A DNA stretch of 64,000 bases from Saxidomus purpurata. Taxonomy: Eukaryota > Mollusca > Bivalvia > Venerida > Veneridae. This document shows, in pieces, positions 46,727-57,874 of the stretch. The stretch is from NCBI GenBank assembly GCA_022818135.1, contig JAFMSR010000008.1, forward strand, positions 34,961,712 to 35,025,711, written 5' to 3'. The notes below the pieces were generated by a model. The model searched no databases. It saw only the letters and a list, made by a program, of their open reading frames with translations, and was not told the origin of the DNA. Positions within the stretch are counted from its first letter, which is position 1; every line of letters begins with the position of its first letter. A program made the position numbers and the translations under genes.

Positions 46727-48649
46727 ATGGCAGAACTATGTATCGCCATGGATTCATGCATAGAAAATTCGAAGAGCTTCAGTCGAACATCAGAAACAGA
46801 CACAAACCGTTTATGTGAGCCTTGTTTATTTGACAATACAGAGCAGGAGGTATCTGCTTTCTGTACTGTTTGTACAGAATTCCTATGCAAAGATTGTACT
46901 AGAGATCACAAAAAGAACAAGGTCACGCGAATTCATTGTATCCTGGAAGGAAAAGATGTTCCGAGTGACTCCAAAACCTTCAAAATGATGAAGAAAATGA
47001 CATCCTGTTCGAAACATCCAGACGTCGTTGTAACGTACAAATGTGAAGACCACAATAATTTCATATGCATTACGTGCTTAGCAGTGGAGCACAGAAAGTG
47101 TGAAAATGTATCGGAAATATGCGCATTAGGCAATGGAGAGGTAAAAAATGATGACGTTTCAGAACTTAAACAAAAGAGGAGAGAACTGCGTCAATGGACT
47201 ACTGCTATTGGATCAGTAAAAGAAGAGACAATCAAATGTCTTTATTCAGAACAGAACAGGATAAAAACTGAACGAACGCAATTCGTTAAGTCTATCATTG
47301 AGCAACTGCATGAGATGGATGAAAGATGCAAAATAGAAACGGAGCAGTTGGTTTCGAAAGAAGTTGCTGTTTTACAAGATAGTGTAACCAAATTAAATAT
47401 AGCCAAAGTTGAACAAGAAGTTGAAGATAATCTCCTAGACACAACCCTTCGATTCGGAAATAAAACAGAAACGTCTGTCATATTATCCTTACTGTTGAAG
47501 AAATCAGAGACGTTAGAAACTGAATACAACGAGCACAGTGACGTGAAGCATGTTCAACTAAACTTTGAACAGAATGAGTCCTTGACACAAATTAAAAGCC
47601 TAGGGAAGGTTAATGTTGTCAGTGTTGATGCGCATAAAGATGTTCTGCGAAGAAAAGAGGCGCAACTTGAAAAGGCAAGTGACGAAGTGATTGAGTCCTC
47701 CAGTGAAAGCAATTTAAAATGTACTGACGACGCAAAGCCGTGCGACAAAAAAGGCAACAACCTTGTTGAATCTTCAACCACGCAAGTGCCATTGATAAAT
47801 CGTCCGGTTAGCAGTGCCATTCTACATCCAGTTAGAAATGAAACCGATCTGCGGACATGTTCGGTTTTAGGATCGGTGTTACTCTCAAATGACCAAATAG
47901 TTATTATTGACAGTAATAACAGAAAAATAAAGGCATTTAATTCAAACTTCTCTTTTTCTAGTGAGTTAAGACTCGACGGAACTCCAATAGACATATGTTA
48001 CTTTAAACAAAGAAGAGTTGCACTGCTGTTTGATTATGAGAAGATCGTGAAGGTATACTCAATTGATACGGACAAAGTATTGTACGAAAGATCAAGATCA
48101 CAGATGATCAATCTTTATGGAATGAGCATTTCACACTACAAGGATTGGGATGCAATTATCCTTTGTTCAGATATACCGCACTTGTCCACTGAACAACTTC
48201 TTGAAATTCAAATACGAAGTTTATGGGACGGGAGAAAGATAACTATTTCTATCGACCACCTCCTGGAAAAGAGTTTTTGTAACACTTACCATGTGCACTG
48301 TGCAAACGGAAACGATTTGTATATATCGCATAATCAAAAGTTCACTTGTTTCAAAATACTTTCGACGCTTTCCGGTATGAAATTGATAGAGCAATGGTTT
48401 TATAAAAGCCACGGACACGTATTAGGGAATGCAACCGGCATAACATCTGACTCTGAAGGAAATATCTATGTCTTTGGGAAAAGTTCCGTAAATGTTCATC
48501 AAGTGTGCGGAACGAATTTGTGGAAAAACAGACTTGTCGTGTCAAAAATACCGGCTCCTATGACAGTGATTGCCAATGGCAGAAAAGGGGAAATCATTGT
48601 CGGTTGTGAGAACGACGACAATATGCGTGTGTACAAATTCAAGGGCTAA
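46727..48649 (+). CDS. RING-less B-box / coiled-coil / propeller protein (TRIM-like), copy 2, intact
   Basis: One uninterrupted exon of 640 codons. B-box 1-like zinc ligands are C30, C33, C46, C49, C54, C57, H61 and H70. B-box 2 has C94, H97, C106, H109, C114, C117, H122 and C125. Residues about 135-300 are charged heptad-like sequence (coiled coil). Residues about 305-370 are a Ser/Asp/Glu-rich hinge. Residues about 375-640 hold repeated blade-like segments (DQIVIIDSNNRKIKAF, GNIYVFGKSS, GEIIVGCENDDNMRVYKF) that suggest an NHL/WD-type beta-propeller. There is no RING, so a ubiquitin-ligase role is not supported by sequence. TRIM-like proteins of this layout are numerous in bivalves and often linked to innate immunity. 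The start is supported by conservation of the first residues in all four copies. It is the only intact member here. It may be intronless because of retroposition or ancestral structure. Confidence 0.93.
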   Translation: MAELCIAMDSCIENSKSFSRTSETDTNRLCEPCLFDNTEQEVSAFCTVCTEFLCKDCTRDHKKNKVTRIHCILEGKDVPSDSKTFKMMKKMTSCSKHPDVVVTYKCEDHNNFICITCLAVEHRKCENVSEICALGNGEVKNDDVSELKQKRRELRQWTTAIGSVKEETIKCLYSEQNRIKTERTQFVKSIIEQLHEMDERCKIETEQLVSKEVAVLQDSVTKLNIAKVEQEVEDNLLDTTLRFGNKTETSVILSLLLKKSETLETEYNEHSDVKHVQLNFEQNESLTQIKSLGKVNVVSVDAHKDVLRRKEAQLEKASDEVIESSSESNLKCTDDAKPCDKKGNNLVESSTTQVPLINRPVSSAILHPVRNETDLRTCSVLGSVLLSNDQIVIIDSNNRKIKAFNSNFSFSSELRLDGTPIDICYFKQRRVALLFDYEKIVKVYSIDTDKVLYERSRSQMINLYGMSISHYKDWDAIILCSDIPHLSTEQLLEIQIRSLWDGRKITISIDHLLEKSFCNTYHVHCANGNDLYISHNQKFTCFKILSTLSGMKLIEQWFYKSHGHVLGNATGITSDSEGNIYVFGKSSVNVHQVCGTNLWKNRLVVSKIPAPMTVIANGRKGEIIVGCENDDNMRVYKFKG

Positions 48650-49558
48650 TGTAAAAGCAGGACCACATACGGCATTGATTCTGTGATATCGGCCGCATTA
48701 ACATTAAACTATGGGAAATAAATAAAAGAAAAGTTCTGATGTAGCTAGAATTAAAATCGCTTTTTCATTCTGTGCATTAATTTGAATTACGTGTAGTATG
48801 TTAACACAAACAAATCAAATTTAGCAACGCTGAAGACCGCCTGTTATGCATTCACTGATAACATTTCTAAAGGTTACCGATGTAAATAAAATATTCTTTC
48901 AAACGACAAACACAAGTATCCATGCGACACAAGTTCAACCTGTTCAGGAAAATTTGATATCTTTTGTATGTTAAAATTATTGTAGCTAATAATGTTGTGT
49001 GGCCCGTCGTGCATATGTGATTTGCTTTAAACGAAATCTCCCCTGAAACTGCAGAACGGTGATTAAATTTGGAAAGACTGTTCTATGACGTTTTTATTCG
49101 TTTCTTTCTGCTAATAAGAGAATAGTTAAACAAAAGTTCTTTCTTACAAGCTATCTACTTGAGGAAACGGTCTGACCTCATGTTGTAGACTTAGCAGTAC
49201 ATGTAGGAGATATTTGAGAGGAAAGTTACATAGATCTTTTGGATTAGTTAAAAAAGGTCACCTGGTCCCATAACACTTGATGAATTCTGGCAAAATTACG
49301 CCATTGTTTGGACTAATTAAATGCTGGTTTAAGTTTTGCGGGCATGTTGCTATCGACGTACCATTACATTATACTAGGTTGATTCTTAAGAGTTTTGACG
49401 TGAAGAAACAGTCTGAAAGGAACATACTTGCAACGTTCATGTTTTTGTTAAACTTTTTCCCCGTTTCTTGATAAAGTTATCATCTTAACAGATACTGGAA
49501 TGAAAGTTTACACAAGCATTTGAGGTGGATAAAAAGTTCAACGGGCCAAAAAAACACA
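48650..49558 (+). repeat. 3' flank of copy 2 up to the foldback insertion
   Basis: Homologous to 40896-41780 and 59767-60665. The homology stops at AACGGGCCAAAA near 49540-49550 and resumes after 50860, which brackets the foldback element FB2. Confidence 0.85.
48717..48726 (+). terminator. overlapping AATAAA poly(A) signals of copy 2
   Basis: Two overlapping AATAAA hexamers start 68 bases after the stop codon. The same AAATAAATAAAAG text follows copy 3 (about 59824). Confidence 0.55.
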
Positions 49559-50859
49559 CCATACTATGGAACGCCACAGCTGTCTTATGTTGTCATATTT
49601 CTTTTTGTCTTGTCCACCCCGTGTCTTATTATGTCAAATTGTTGCGTGATTATGTCAGGAAGACGTTTCATCATGTCAATTAATTATGTGATCTTGTCTA
49701 TTCATTGTGTGATTACGTCAAATAGCCGTGTTGATTTGTCAATGTGTGGTGTTGACTTGTCAACTATGCGTCTTATTATGTCAAACAAACGTGTCATTAT
49801 GTTAAAAGGGCGTGTTATCATGTCCACTCGTCATGTGATCTTGTCTATACAGCGTGTTATTATGTCAAATGGCCGTGATGATTTGTCAATATGTCGTGTT
49901 GACTTGTCCACTATGCGACTTATTATGTCAAACAAATGTGTTATGTTAGAAGGGCGGGTTATCATGTCCACTAATCATACGATCTTGTCTATACAGCGTG
50001 TGATTATGTCAAAGTGTCGTGTTGATTTGTCAATGTGTGGTGTTGACAGGTCGACTTACGGTCTTATTATGTCAAACAAATTTGTCATTATGTTAAAAGA
50101 GTGTGTTATCATGTCCACTTATCATGTGATCTTGTCTATACAGTGTGTGATTATGTCAAATGGTCGTGTTGATTTGTCAATGCGTGATGTTGACTTGTCC
50201 ACTTTACGTCTTATTATGTCATACAAACATGTCATTATGTTAAAACGGCGTGTTATCATGTCCACTGATCATGTGATATTGTCTATACAGATGATAAGTG
50301 GACATGATAACACGCTCTTTTAAAATAGTGACACGTTTGTTTGACATGATAAGACGCATAGTGGACAAGTTAACACCACACATTGACAAATCAACTCGGC
50401 CATTTGACAAAATCACACGCTGTAAAGACAAGATCACATGATTAGTGGACATGATAACATGCTTTTTTAACATAATGACATGTTTGTTTGACATAATAAG
50501 ACGCATAGTGGACAAGTCAACACCACACATTGACAAATCAACACGGCCATTTGACAAAACCACACGCTGTTAAGACAAGATCACATGATTAGTGGACATG
50601 ATAACATACCCCTTTAACATAATGACACGTTTGTTTGACATAATAAGACGCATAGTGGACATGTCAACACCATACATTAACAAATCAACACGCCATTTGA
50701 CATAATCACACATTGTATAGACAAGTTCACATGATTCATTGACATGATAACACGCCTTCCTGACACAATCACACAACAATTCTACATAATAAGACACGGG
50801 GTGGACAAGACAAAAAGAAATGTGACAACATCAGACAGTTGTGGCGTTCCATACCATAC
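49559..50859. mobile_element. foldback transposon FB2 (49565-50853) with 6-bp target duplication
   Basis: Left end TATGGAACGCCACAGCTGTC, right end GACAGTTGTGGCGTTCCATA, flanked by CCATAC at 49559-49564 and 50854-50859. The 1,289-bp element folds at about 50290. The arms are tandem 21-bp units such as GTGTTGACTTGTCCACTATGC and GTCTTATTATGTCAAACAAAC, in runs of about seven that repeat as a larger block. Because 21 is a multiple of 3, one plus-strand frame stays open for 267 codons with a 7-residue rhythm (RVIMSNG-like). It is an arm, not a gene. The outer arms agree at roughly 90 percent by eye. Confidence 0.92.
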
Positions 50860-51899
50860 AGGTTGTATTTCTAACTTGTGTTTCATCAATAATATGTCTT
50901 GTTGATAGATCGAGGTGCTTACATTTTAATATTAGAGCATTTAGGTAGTCGAGCATGCAGTGTTGCTTACAGCTCTTGTTTGTAGTCAAGTAATCTTTTT
51001 TTTTTTCCTGACAGACAACATAACATTTTTTTTAGACTGAACAGGTTAAAACCCCTTCATGATTGTGTCTCTAATGGCATAGGATTCACACATTTTGAGT
51101 GACTGCGCATATACATTTTACATGCTATCATTGTAGGGTTAGTTATTTTGTAACTTTGATATTTGCGACTATATCATTAATGGTCGCAAGCATTTTTAAC
51201 GGCTATCGCCGTCGCCGTCAAAACTGTGACCATTTAAACGTATGTACTGTCGCGAATGTCACAGTCAATAAACGGTTAAACAATGCTCTGAAATGCGATC
51301 ATTACTGGTCGCTTGAGTTTAGAAACTACATGTATATATTAATTAGAACTCTTTTTGTAATTTTGATATTTGCCGCTGTATATTCGGTTTTTAATGGTTG
51401 TAAATAATTTTAATGGTAAGCTGTATATATGGTCTTAAATATCGAACTCATTAAACAATTAACCCTATTATAACACACCATGCTTTAAATACGATAAGAA
51501 ATGACATTACAACGTTAGTGCGTTAGAGACATGTCAGCAACTTGTTTATATTGCATTGCCAAATTCATATCTTTAGTAATAATTATGTTAACAAGTATTT
51601 ACTTAATAAAACAGTACTAATGATATTGCCTGTACTAATAATAGCAATGTGATATAGATAATGAATTGATTTCTAATGCGATATTGCAACTATATTTTCT
51701 TGTAGGATTGTTGATTGTGTGACATGTGTACTGAATAAGTTAATTATTTCAATTGTGTACGTGTCTTATAATATTTACCCCAGATTGCTTGTATGTTGTT
51801 TCAAGAGCCTGAATCCTAATGACACAAATGTATATACATTTACTGCTAAAAGATCTGGATTTCATTATCAACCATAATTTTTGCTAACGATAGCAGATG
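50860..51899 (+). repeat. rest of copy 2 3' flank with two inverted-repeat blocks
   Basis: Resumes the homology with copies 1 and 3 (AATATGTCTTGTTGATAGATCG). It continues with a part shared only with copy 3 (60900-61400): GGGTTAGTTATTTTGTAAC...AATGGTCGCAAGC and its inverse GTGACCATTTAAACG, a small palindromic element, then a second relative near 51350-51470. The 102-codon frame at 51099-51407 is this repeat. Confidence 0.7.
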
Positions 51900-52190
51900 T
51901 TTCTCAATCAGTCCCTTGATGGACCCGTTATATTGTGAACCAACATATACATAATCATTGATTATAAACATGTACGTACTCTTTTCCATTTGACATTTGA
52001 AAAAAAAGTTGAAGCAAAATTACTTGCTTTTATATTAAAATTTTGTAATTTTCTTGTACAACATAATTCAGAAATATCAAGTATAACATAAAGTGCACTT
52101 TTATATTGCACACTGTATTTTCTTGTATTGTATTGATTTTATGTAAAATATTTAATCCATAAAAAGAGAGAATAAACGTACTGCATATAG
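51900..52190 (+). repeat. segmental-duplication block (copy 2 side)
   Basis: Matches 43780-44095 through CCCGTTATATTGTGAACCAAC, TTCTTGTACAACA and GATTTTATGTAAAATATTT up to CATAAAAAGAGAGAATAAA. Confidence 0.8.
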
Positions 52191-52958
52191 CCTCTTTAAT
52201 TCAGTATCGAACTCGACTGAAATTTTAGCAATGTGAATATTTTCACAAAGTTTCATTAAGATTGGACTAAAATTGTGGTCTCTAGAGTGCTTACGATAAG
52301 CTGTTGACAGACCGGACAATCGTTGATCGCAATAGCTCACCCTTGAGCATTTTGTGTTCAGGTGAGCTAAAAGTACATAATAATTATGCAATACTTTAAC
52401 ATTACGGTTATGCTCTGAAGCACTGTATTTTATGATAACAGTTTATTGTTGTAGCACTATGTAGTAATATTTTAAAGAGGTCAATACAAGCAAGTCTGGT
52501 AACATGGTTAAAGATTGTTCTATTTGTAGTAACAGTAGTCAACGGAATCATTTCCAACTTTTTGAAAAAGGTCAATGCAAGGATGAGACAGAGTAAGTTT
52601 GGTGCCTTTCCAACCATTTGTTAATGAGAGACTTTATTTTTGAAAGGTGATTATTATCACTAATCGCCTTCCAAAATCAGCGACATTCTGCATAGACACA
52701 AAAGTCAATCATTAAAATGCAATTTAATATAGAACGATGATATTCAATTCTAACACGATCCACAACTTTTTGTATATAGATATAGAGGGAAAGAAGCTAC
52801 ATATTATTTTATGATAAAATAAATCACGTTTTCCACGGGCAAAACGTGGGGTAAATGTCGCACGCGTCCAATCGCATTCCGTGCTTGTAAGTTACTATGG
52901 AATGTTGCTACGTGTAGAACATAGTTCGTTGCATTTTCAAAGACAATTTCGTGTTAGA
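52191..52958. other. dispersed-repeat end, then unassigned DNA
   Basis: TTTCATTAAGATTGGAC...GACCGGACAATCGTTGATCGC and AGCTCACCCTTGAGCATTTTGTGTTCAGGTGAGCT (about 52339-52373) are the end of a bivalve dispersed element. The rest has no recognised gene. Confidence 0.5.
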
Positions 52959-53300
52959 ATCGAAATAATAAATGTATCTCTGTATTTTATCGTTGGATAA
53001 AATACAGGCAGTCGCTCGGATGCGATACCAGTTGCTCAAATATATTTCATGTTATCAATTCTAGAGGACACACTGCTAGGGCAATAGTTACCAAACTGAG
53101 AGTAATATGTATAGCCAAATGATCTCACACAGGCTCGACGGATGTTAGACAGTCCAAAAATCGTGATTCCAGGTAGTATCAGTTTAATCGAATAATACTC
53201 AGTTTGGCTACGCACTCGTGATTTAATTACTACGCATCCGAGTTCCTGACTGTATTTTATTAAAAGATAAAATACAGGGACACATTTATTATTTCTTAAA
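52959..53300. mobile_element. palindromic element with TAAAATACAG arms
   Basis: AATAAATGTATCTCTGTATTTTATC...GATAAAATACAGGCAG (52966-53012) is answered by CTGACTGTATTTTATT...GATAAAATACAGGGACACATTTATT (53246-53291). Each arm itself contains a small hairpin. No coding. Confidence 0.6.
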
Positions 53301-53689
53301 TAATTCTGACAAAGGCAGATCAATTAAACTCTCGAGTTTTAGGTATATCTGCAAAACTGTTTTTTAAATACAAATGTACGTCAAAATTTGATGATTTGAA
53401 ACTAACATCTTTAAACAGCAATTTCATTATTAATGCGAAGTACTAAACGTACCACCTATTATTATGTTAGTGGAAGTAACGTTGCTGTTAGGAGCTCAAC
53501 ATACTATCTCAGCAGTTATTTCCCCGTATATAGTCAATCTTACCATAAAAGCTCGGTTCAAAGTGCTAATAAATTCGTAATTTTGAAAATGTGTAGTTCT
53601 ACTATGAAAAGACGTTACTGTCTCATATGGTCATTTTATATATCATGAAGCCGTACCAGCAATAACGATAATATAGATTGTAATTCCAA

Positions 53690-54030
53690 ACATTTCGATA
53701 TCATATAAAGATAAAAATGCCTTCTTAAGAGACAGATTTGGAATTATTATCTATACGGTTGACTTCATATAAACAACATAACGGTTCCATTATATTGTAT
53801 TTCGATATCATATAAAGACAAACTGCCTCCATATAAGACAAATTTGGAATTATAATTTATACGGTTGACTTCATATAAAGACATAATCGTTTCATATATT
53901 GGATTTCGAATCATAATTATAAAGACAAAATGCCTATATATCAGAGTGCTTCCACAACATGTAAAACAAATTAGGAATTACAACGTTTACGGTTGACTTC
54001 ATATAAAGACATAACCGTTCTATATATTGT
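53690..54030 (+). repeat. ~105-130-bp tandem repeat, about 3 copies
   Basis: ACGGTTGACTTCATATAAA occurs at about 53756, 53861 and 53989, with TTTGGAATTA and ATATTGTATTTCG-like text between. The units are diverged. Confidence 0.65.
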
Positions 54031-54429
54031 ATTTGGGCTGCATATGAAGAGAACCTGCACCAATATCATGGTATGTTCGTACTATATAAAGGATAGACAA
54101 AATTATAAAGTAAAAGATCAACTTCTTATAAAATATAACAGTTCCATATATCAAAGTGCCATTTCATGCATTGTAAGTTTACCGATATATATTGCTAGTA
54201 CGGGCATTTAATCCAAAATATGGATTAAACGATAGATTACATCAATATTATACCTCCGAATACCTCTGTCAAATATGTACACAATGATATTATTATTATG
54301 TAGATTATGTGTCGGTTGAACATCCGCTTTGTGGAGTTTTTGTCATTTTATTAGGCATCCGTTAGATACTCTCTGAAAAAGATTTTAGCCGAAATTACTA
54401 ATTTATGAGTCAGCTAAGGTTTCGTAGAT

Positions 54430-55215
54430 AGAAAAGGCAAATTGTCTCTTGAAAATGCAGCGTAATCAGATCGGCCGAAGACAGCAATGGTAGAAAACAT
54501 CGTGTCAAAAATAGGAGAAAGTCTTGAAAATGATGCTACATATACAGTGCTGATATTGCACGCATTGTTTGTGTTTCACTATCAAGAGTTCATTTAATTC
54601 TAAGAAAATCTTGAATGGTGCCCCACCGAATGACTGACGACCTAAAAAGGATGTGCGTGTTTTGAAACCACCAAAAAATTGCTGTACATGTTTCCAAAAT
54701 ATGACAGAAAGCAATTTGCAAATGATGTCACTGGGGAATAAACCTGGTTACATTATTTGAGCCCATACGAAAGGTTGGAAACAAAATATGGGGGCCACCA
54801 AACATGATAAAACGCCAATCATTTCCAACGCACTTAAAATGCAAAGAAGGTTTAGTATTCCATATTCTTCCAATTCTAGGTATAACTATACTGGTAGCAG
54901 TAAAATGGGACAAAAGTGTGACTGGAAGGTCATACCGTGATGTGGTATTGAAAAAAATGAAAAATTACTACTAGCAACGTCGCCCAGTCACAGACTTCAG
55001 ACATGTTCGACTGTTGCATGGCATATATTACTCTAGCGCACACCTCTGGCATAATAACATTTTTGAATTTGGCGGAAGTTGCTGTGTAACCACATCCTCC
55101 TTATTCCCCAGACCTAGCACCATGTGACTTCTATATCTTTCCAAAATTGAAAAGCTTCCTGTCTGGTCGTATATATTGGTCGCGGCAGAATCTCGGTTCT
55201 CACGTTCGTCAGTAC
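54430..55215 (+). pseudogene. decayed mariner-type transposase
   Basis: The reading ...GPPNMIKRQSFPTHLKCKEGL and the later PPYSPDLAPCDFYIFPKLK (55089-55145) match the mariner transposase C-terminal half. The last D of the D,D34D triad is visible in APCD. Stops and frameshifts occur throughout (for example near 54593, 54730 and 55088). No terminal inverted repeats were identified. It is an old, inactive copy. Confidence 0.8.
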
Positions 55216-55307
55216 CTTGTAGTATACCTAAATTGGCCTATCTTGTCGCTTTACGGAAACGGATCCACAGACTAAACTTGTGCATTTCTAGCCACAGGGA
55301 GTGCTTT

Positions 55308-55455
55308 GAGGGCATGAAATGAAGAAATGTGCTTTTCAATCAGCGTAGAATTTAACATTTGTACACGCTAACAGGTTTTGAGGACATGAAATGAAGAAAT
55401 GGGCGTTTCAATCAGCGTAGAATTAAACATTTGTACACGCTAACAGGTTTTGTTC
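55308..55455 (+). repeat. 72-bp direct duplication, 2 copies
   Basis: CATGAAATGAAGAAATG starts at 55313 and 55385. Both copies run to TTTGTACACGCTAACAGGTTTTG with few differences. It lies just past the mariner remnant. Confidence 0.85.
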
Positions 55456-55760
55456 CGATAAGATCAACAAAGGAAAAACTGCATCTTTGTTAAAAAAAGC
55501 CTTGTGACCATATGTCAATAGGAAGGTTCGAGTAAATTATGTCAATGTTTACACGCCGGTCCAGTTTCAGGCTCAATTACTTCATCTAGAATGACACATA
55601 TTCATTAAGACCTATTGCATATAAAGCCTAAGTGTTTAAATTTTCCGTAAAAGTTTATTTAAAGATCCAAATGCAAACCGTTTCCATATTTATTTTTATT
55701 TTTTGCTAACTCGAATAAATCTCACACATTTCTAACCAAGAATCTTTCCTCTACAGATGT

Positions 55761-57000
55761 GTTAAGCCGGTGGGTCATGCTTATTGCTAAATGCTTTTTG
55801 TTAATTGCTTTGTGCTAAATGATTTTTGGCATGCTACTTGGTAACGACCTTTTGCTTATTGCCTTTTGCCAAATGCTTGTTGGCCGGTGGATCATGTAAA
55901 CTGCTAACTGCTTTTTGCTTATTTTGTTTTTGCTAACTGCTTTTTGGCTGGTAATTGCTAATTAATTTTTGCTTTTTGCTTATTCCTTTTTGCTAATTGC
56001 TTTTTGCAAAATGCTTTATTGCTTATTGCTTTTTGCAAACTGCTTTTTGCTGATTCGTTTAATTGCTTTGTGCCAAATGACTTTTGGCATGCCACTTGGT
56101 AACGACTTTTTGCTAATTGCCTTTTGCTAAATGCTTGTTGGCCGGTGGATCATGTAACTTGCTAACTGCTTTTGCTTATTCCTTTTTGCTAAGTGCTTTT
56201 TGGCCGGTAATTGCTTATTCCTTTTTGCTATCTGCTTTTTGGCCGGTAATTGCTAATTGCTTTTTGCAAATTGCTTTTTGTAAATTGCTTTTTGCAAAAT
56301 GCTTTATTGCTAATTGCTTTTTGCAAACTGCTTTTTGCTGATTCGTTTTTGATAACTGCGTTTTACTTAACGCTTTTTGGTAACTGCTTTTTGCTTATTG
56401 CTTTTTGATCGTTGGATCTTGATAATTGCTAATTGGTTTTCGCTAAATGCTTTTTTACCGATAATTGCTAATTGCTTTTTGCTATATGCTTTTTTCTGAT
56501 GGATCATGTAAATTGATAACTGCTTTTTGTTAAATGTTGGTTGCTGAATGCTAATTGCTATTTGCCAAATGCTTTTTTGCACAATAAACATATTGAATTG
56601 TCATGGTTTTCTTTAGGTCAAAAAGCAATTTACAAAAAGCATTTTGCATAAAAAAATCAGCTTAAGGCAATTAGCAATTAGCCAAAACAAGTAGCAAATA
56701 GTAAAAAGCAAATATGGATTAGCAAAAAGCAATAAGCAAAAAGCAATTAGCAAAAAGCAATGTTGCAAGAAGCAAATAGCATTTAACAAAAAGCAACTAG
56801 CAAAAAGAATTTAGCAAAAAAGCATTTAGCAAAAAGCAATCAGCAAAAGGCAATTAGCAATTAACATGATCCACGAACCAAAAAACATTTAGCAAAAAGC
56901 AATTAGCAAAAGCATTTAGCAATTAGCATGACCCACCGGCCTTCCAATTAGCAGAAAGCATTTAGCAATTAGCATGACCCACCGGCCTTCCATAGTTAAG
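55761..57000. mobile_element. foldback transposon FB3 (55767-56994), left tip missing, 6-bp target duplication
   Basis: The right end reads ...CCACCGGCCTTCCATA and is followed by GTTAAG (56995-57000). The left end starts directly at CCGGTGGGTCATGC after GTTAAG (55761-55766), so TATGGAAGG is absent there. The arms are runs of 7-bp units (TTTTGCT, AATTGCT, AAATGCT) on the plus strand to about 56580, and their complements (AGCAAAA, AGCAATT) after about 56620. CCGGTGGGTCATG / CATGACCCACCGG marks repeat inside. Frames across it (for example 56117-56341) have a 7-residue rhythm and are not genes. Confidence 0.82.
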
Positions 57001-57874
57001 ACAGGATTTATTAATTTTCTTAAATATGTTTTCGAAACATTAATATTAGTGCGGCAAGGCTTAGCTAAAAATAACAAGATTCGGTGACCGAATCCTGAAA
57101 ATTTTGAAAACGAATGTGTGCATGTTTTCGGTTTGGTCTCGGTTCGGTCTCGGTTCGGACTCGGTTTCGATGTATATGTGAAAGGCACAACTGTTGCATT
57201 GAATTCCGTTTTTTTTCGGTTCGGATTCGGCTCGGTTTCGCTGTATATGTGAACTGGCCCATAATGGAAATACTTATCAAATCATATTTACGAACGGCTA
57301 TTGTGTAATATTCAGCTGACATTGTTTGGCCCTAGTGTAAGGATTTACGTTCAGAAATAGGGATGGCCGAGGAAAAGTGGTAAACAAAACTTTGAGGCAC
57401 GGTTTGTATTTGGGCCTTGAAGCACACTTTTACGGAAAATATATACATTTAGGTTTTATAATTATATACAATTAGTTTTAAATATGCGTCATTCTAGAGT
57501 GAAGGTGTGTGTATGTGTAAGCGTTGCTATTAACTTTTTATTGATATATAGTCACAATGCTATTTGTAACCAAGTAGCAGCTGCACTACACTGCAGCTGA
57601 TGAAAACAAGTTTATGAAACTGATATTACACCATGCAATTTGGTACATTGTATTCAAGTGATCGTATCTGTAATTTTATCTCGTAATGAAATGGATTAGA
57701 TACTTGAGGACAAATATCGTTAAAAGAGGTATCCTTACAAATATAGACAGTTCATTGTGGTATCATAACACGCAGGTGTAGAAATTAAGAGACAATAATA
57801 ATTTCAACACCCGATATGTATAACAATGATTAAGTAATCACATATAATTTCTTTAGTGAAAAACAAACGGTAGA
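57001..57874. other. 5' region of copy 3, not shared with copies 2 and 4
   Basis: A CGGTTCGG-rich stretch (57124-57245) contains a partial direct repeat ending CGGTTTCG.TGTATATGTGAA. The hairpin block found before copies 2 and 4 is missing. No gene seen. Confidence 0.4.

Noticed and set aside
51099..51407. 102-codon plus-strand frame with hydrophobic segments
   Set aside because: It spans the palindromic AATGGTCGCAA element; the homologous part after copy 3 does not keep the frame.
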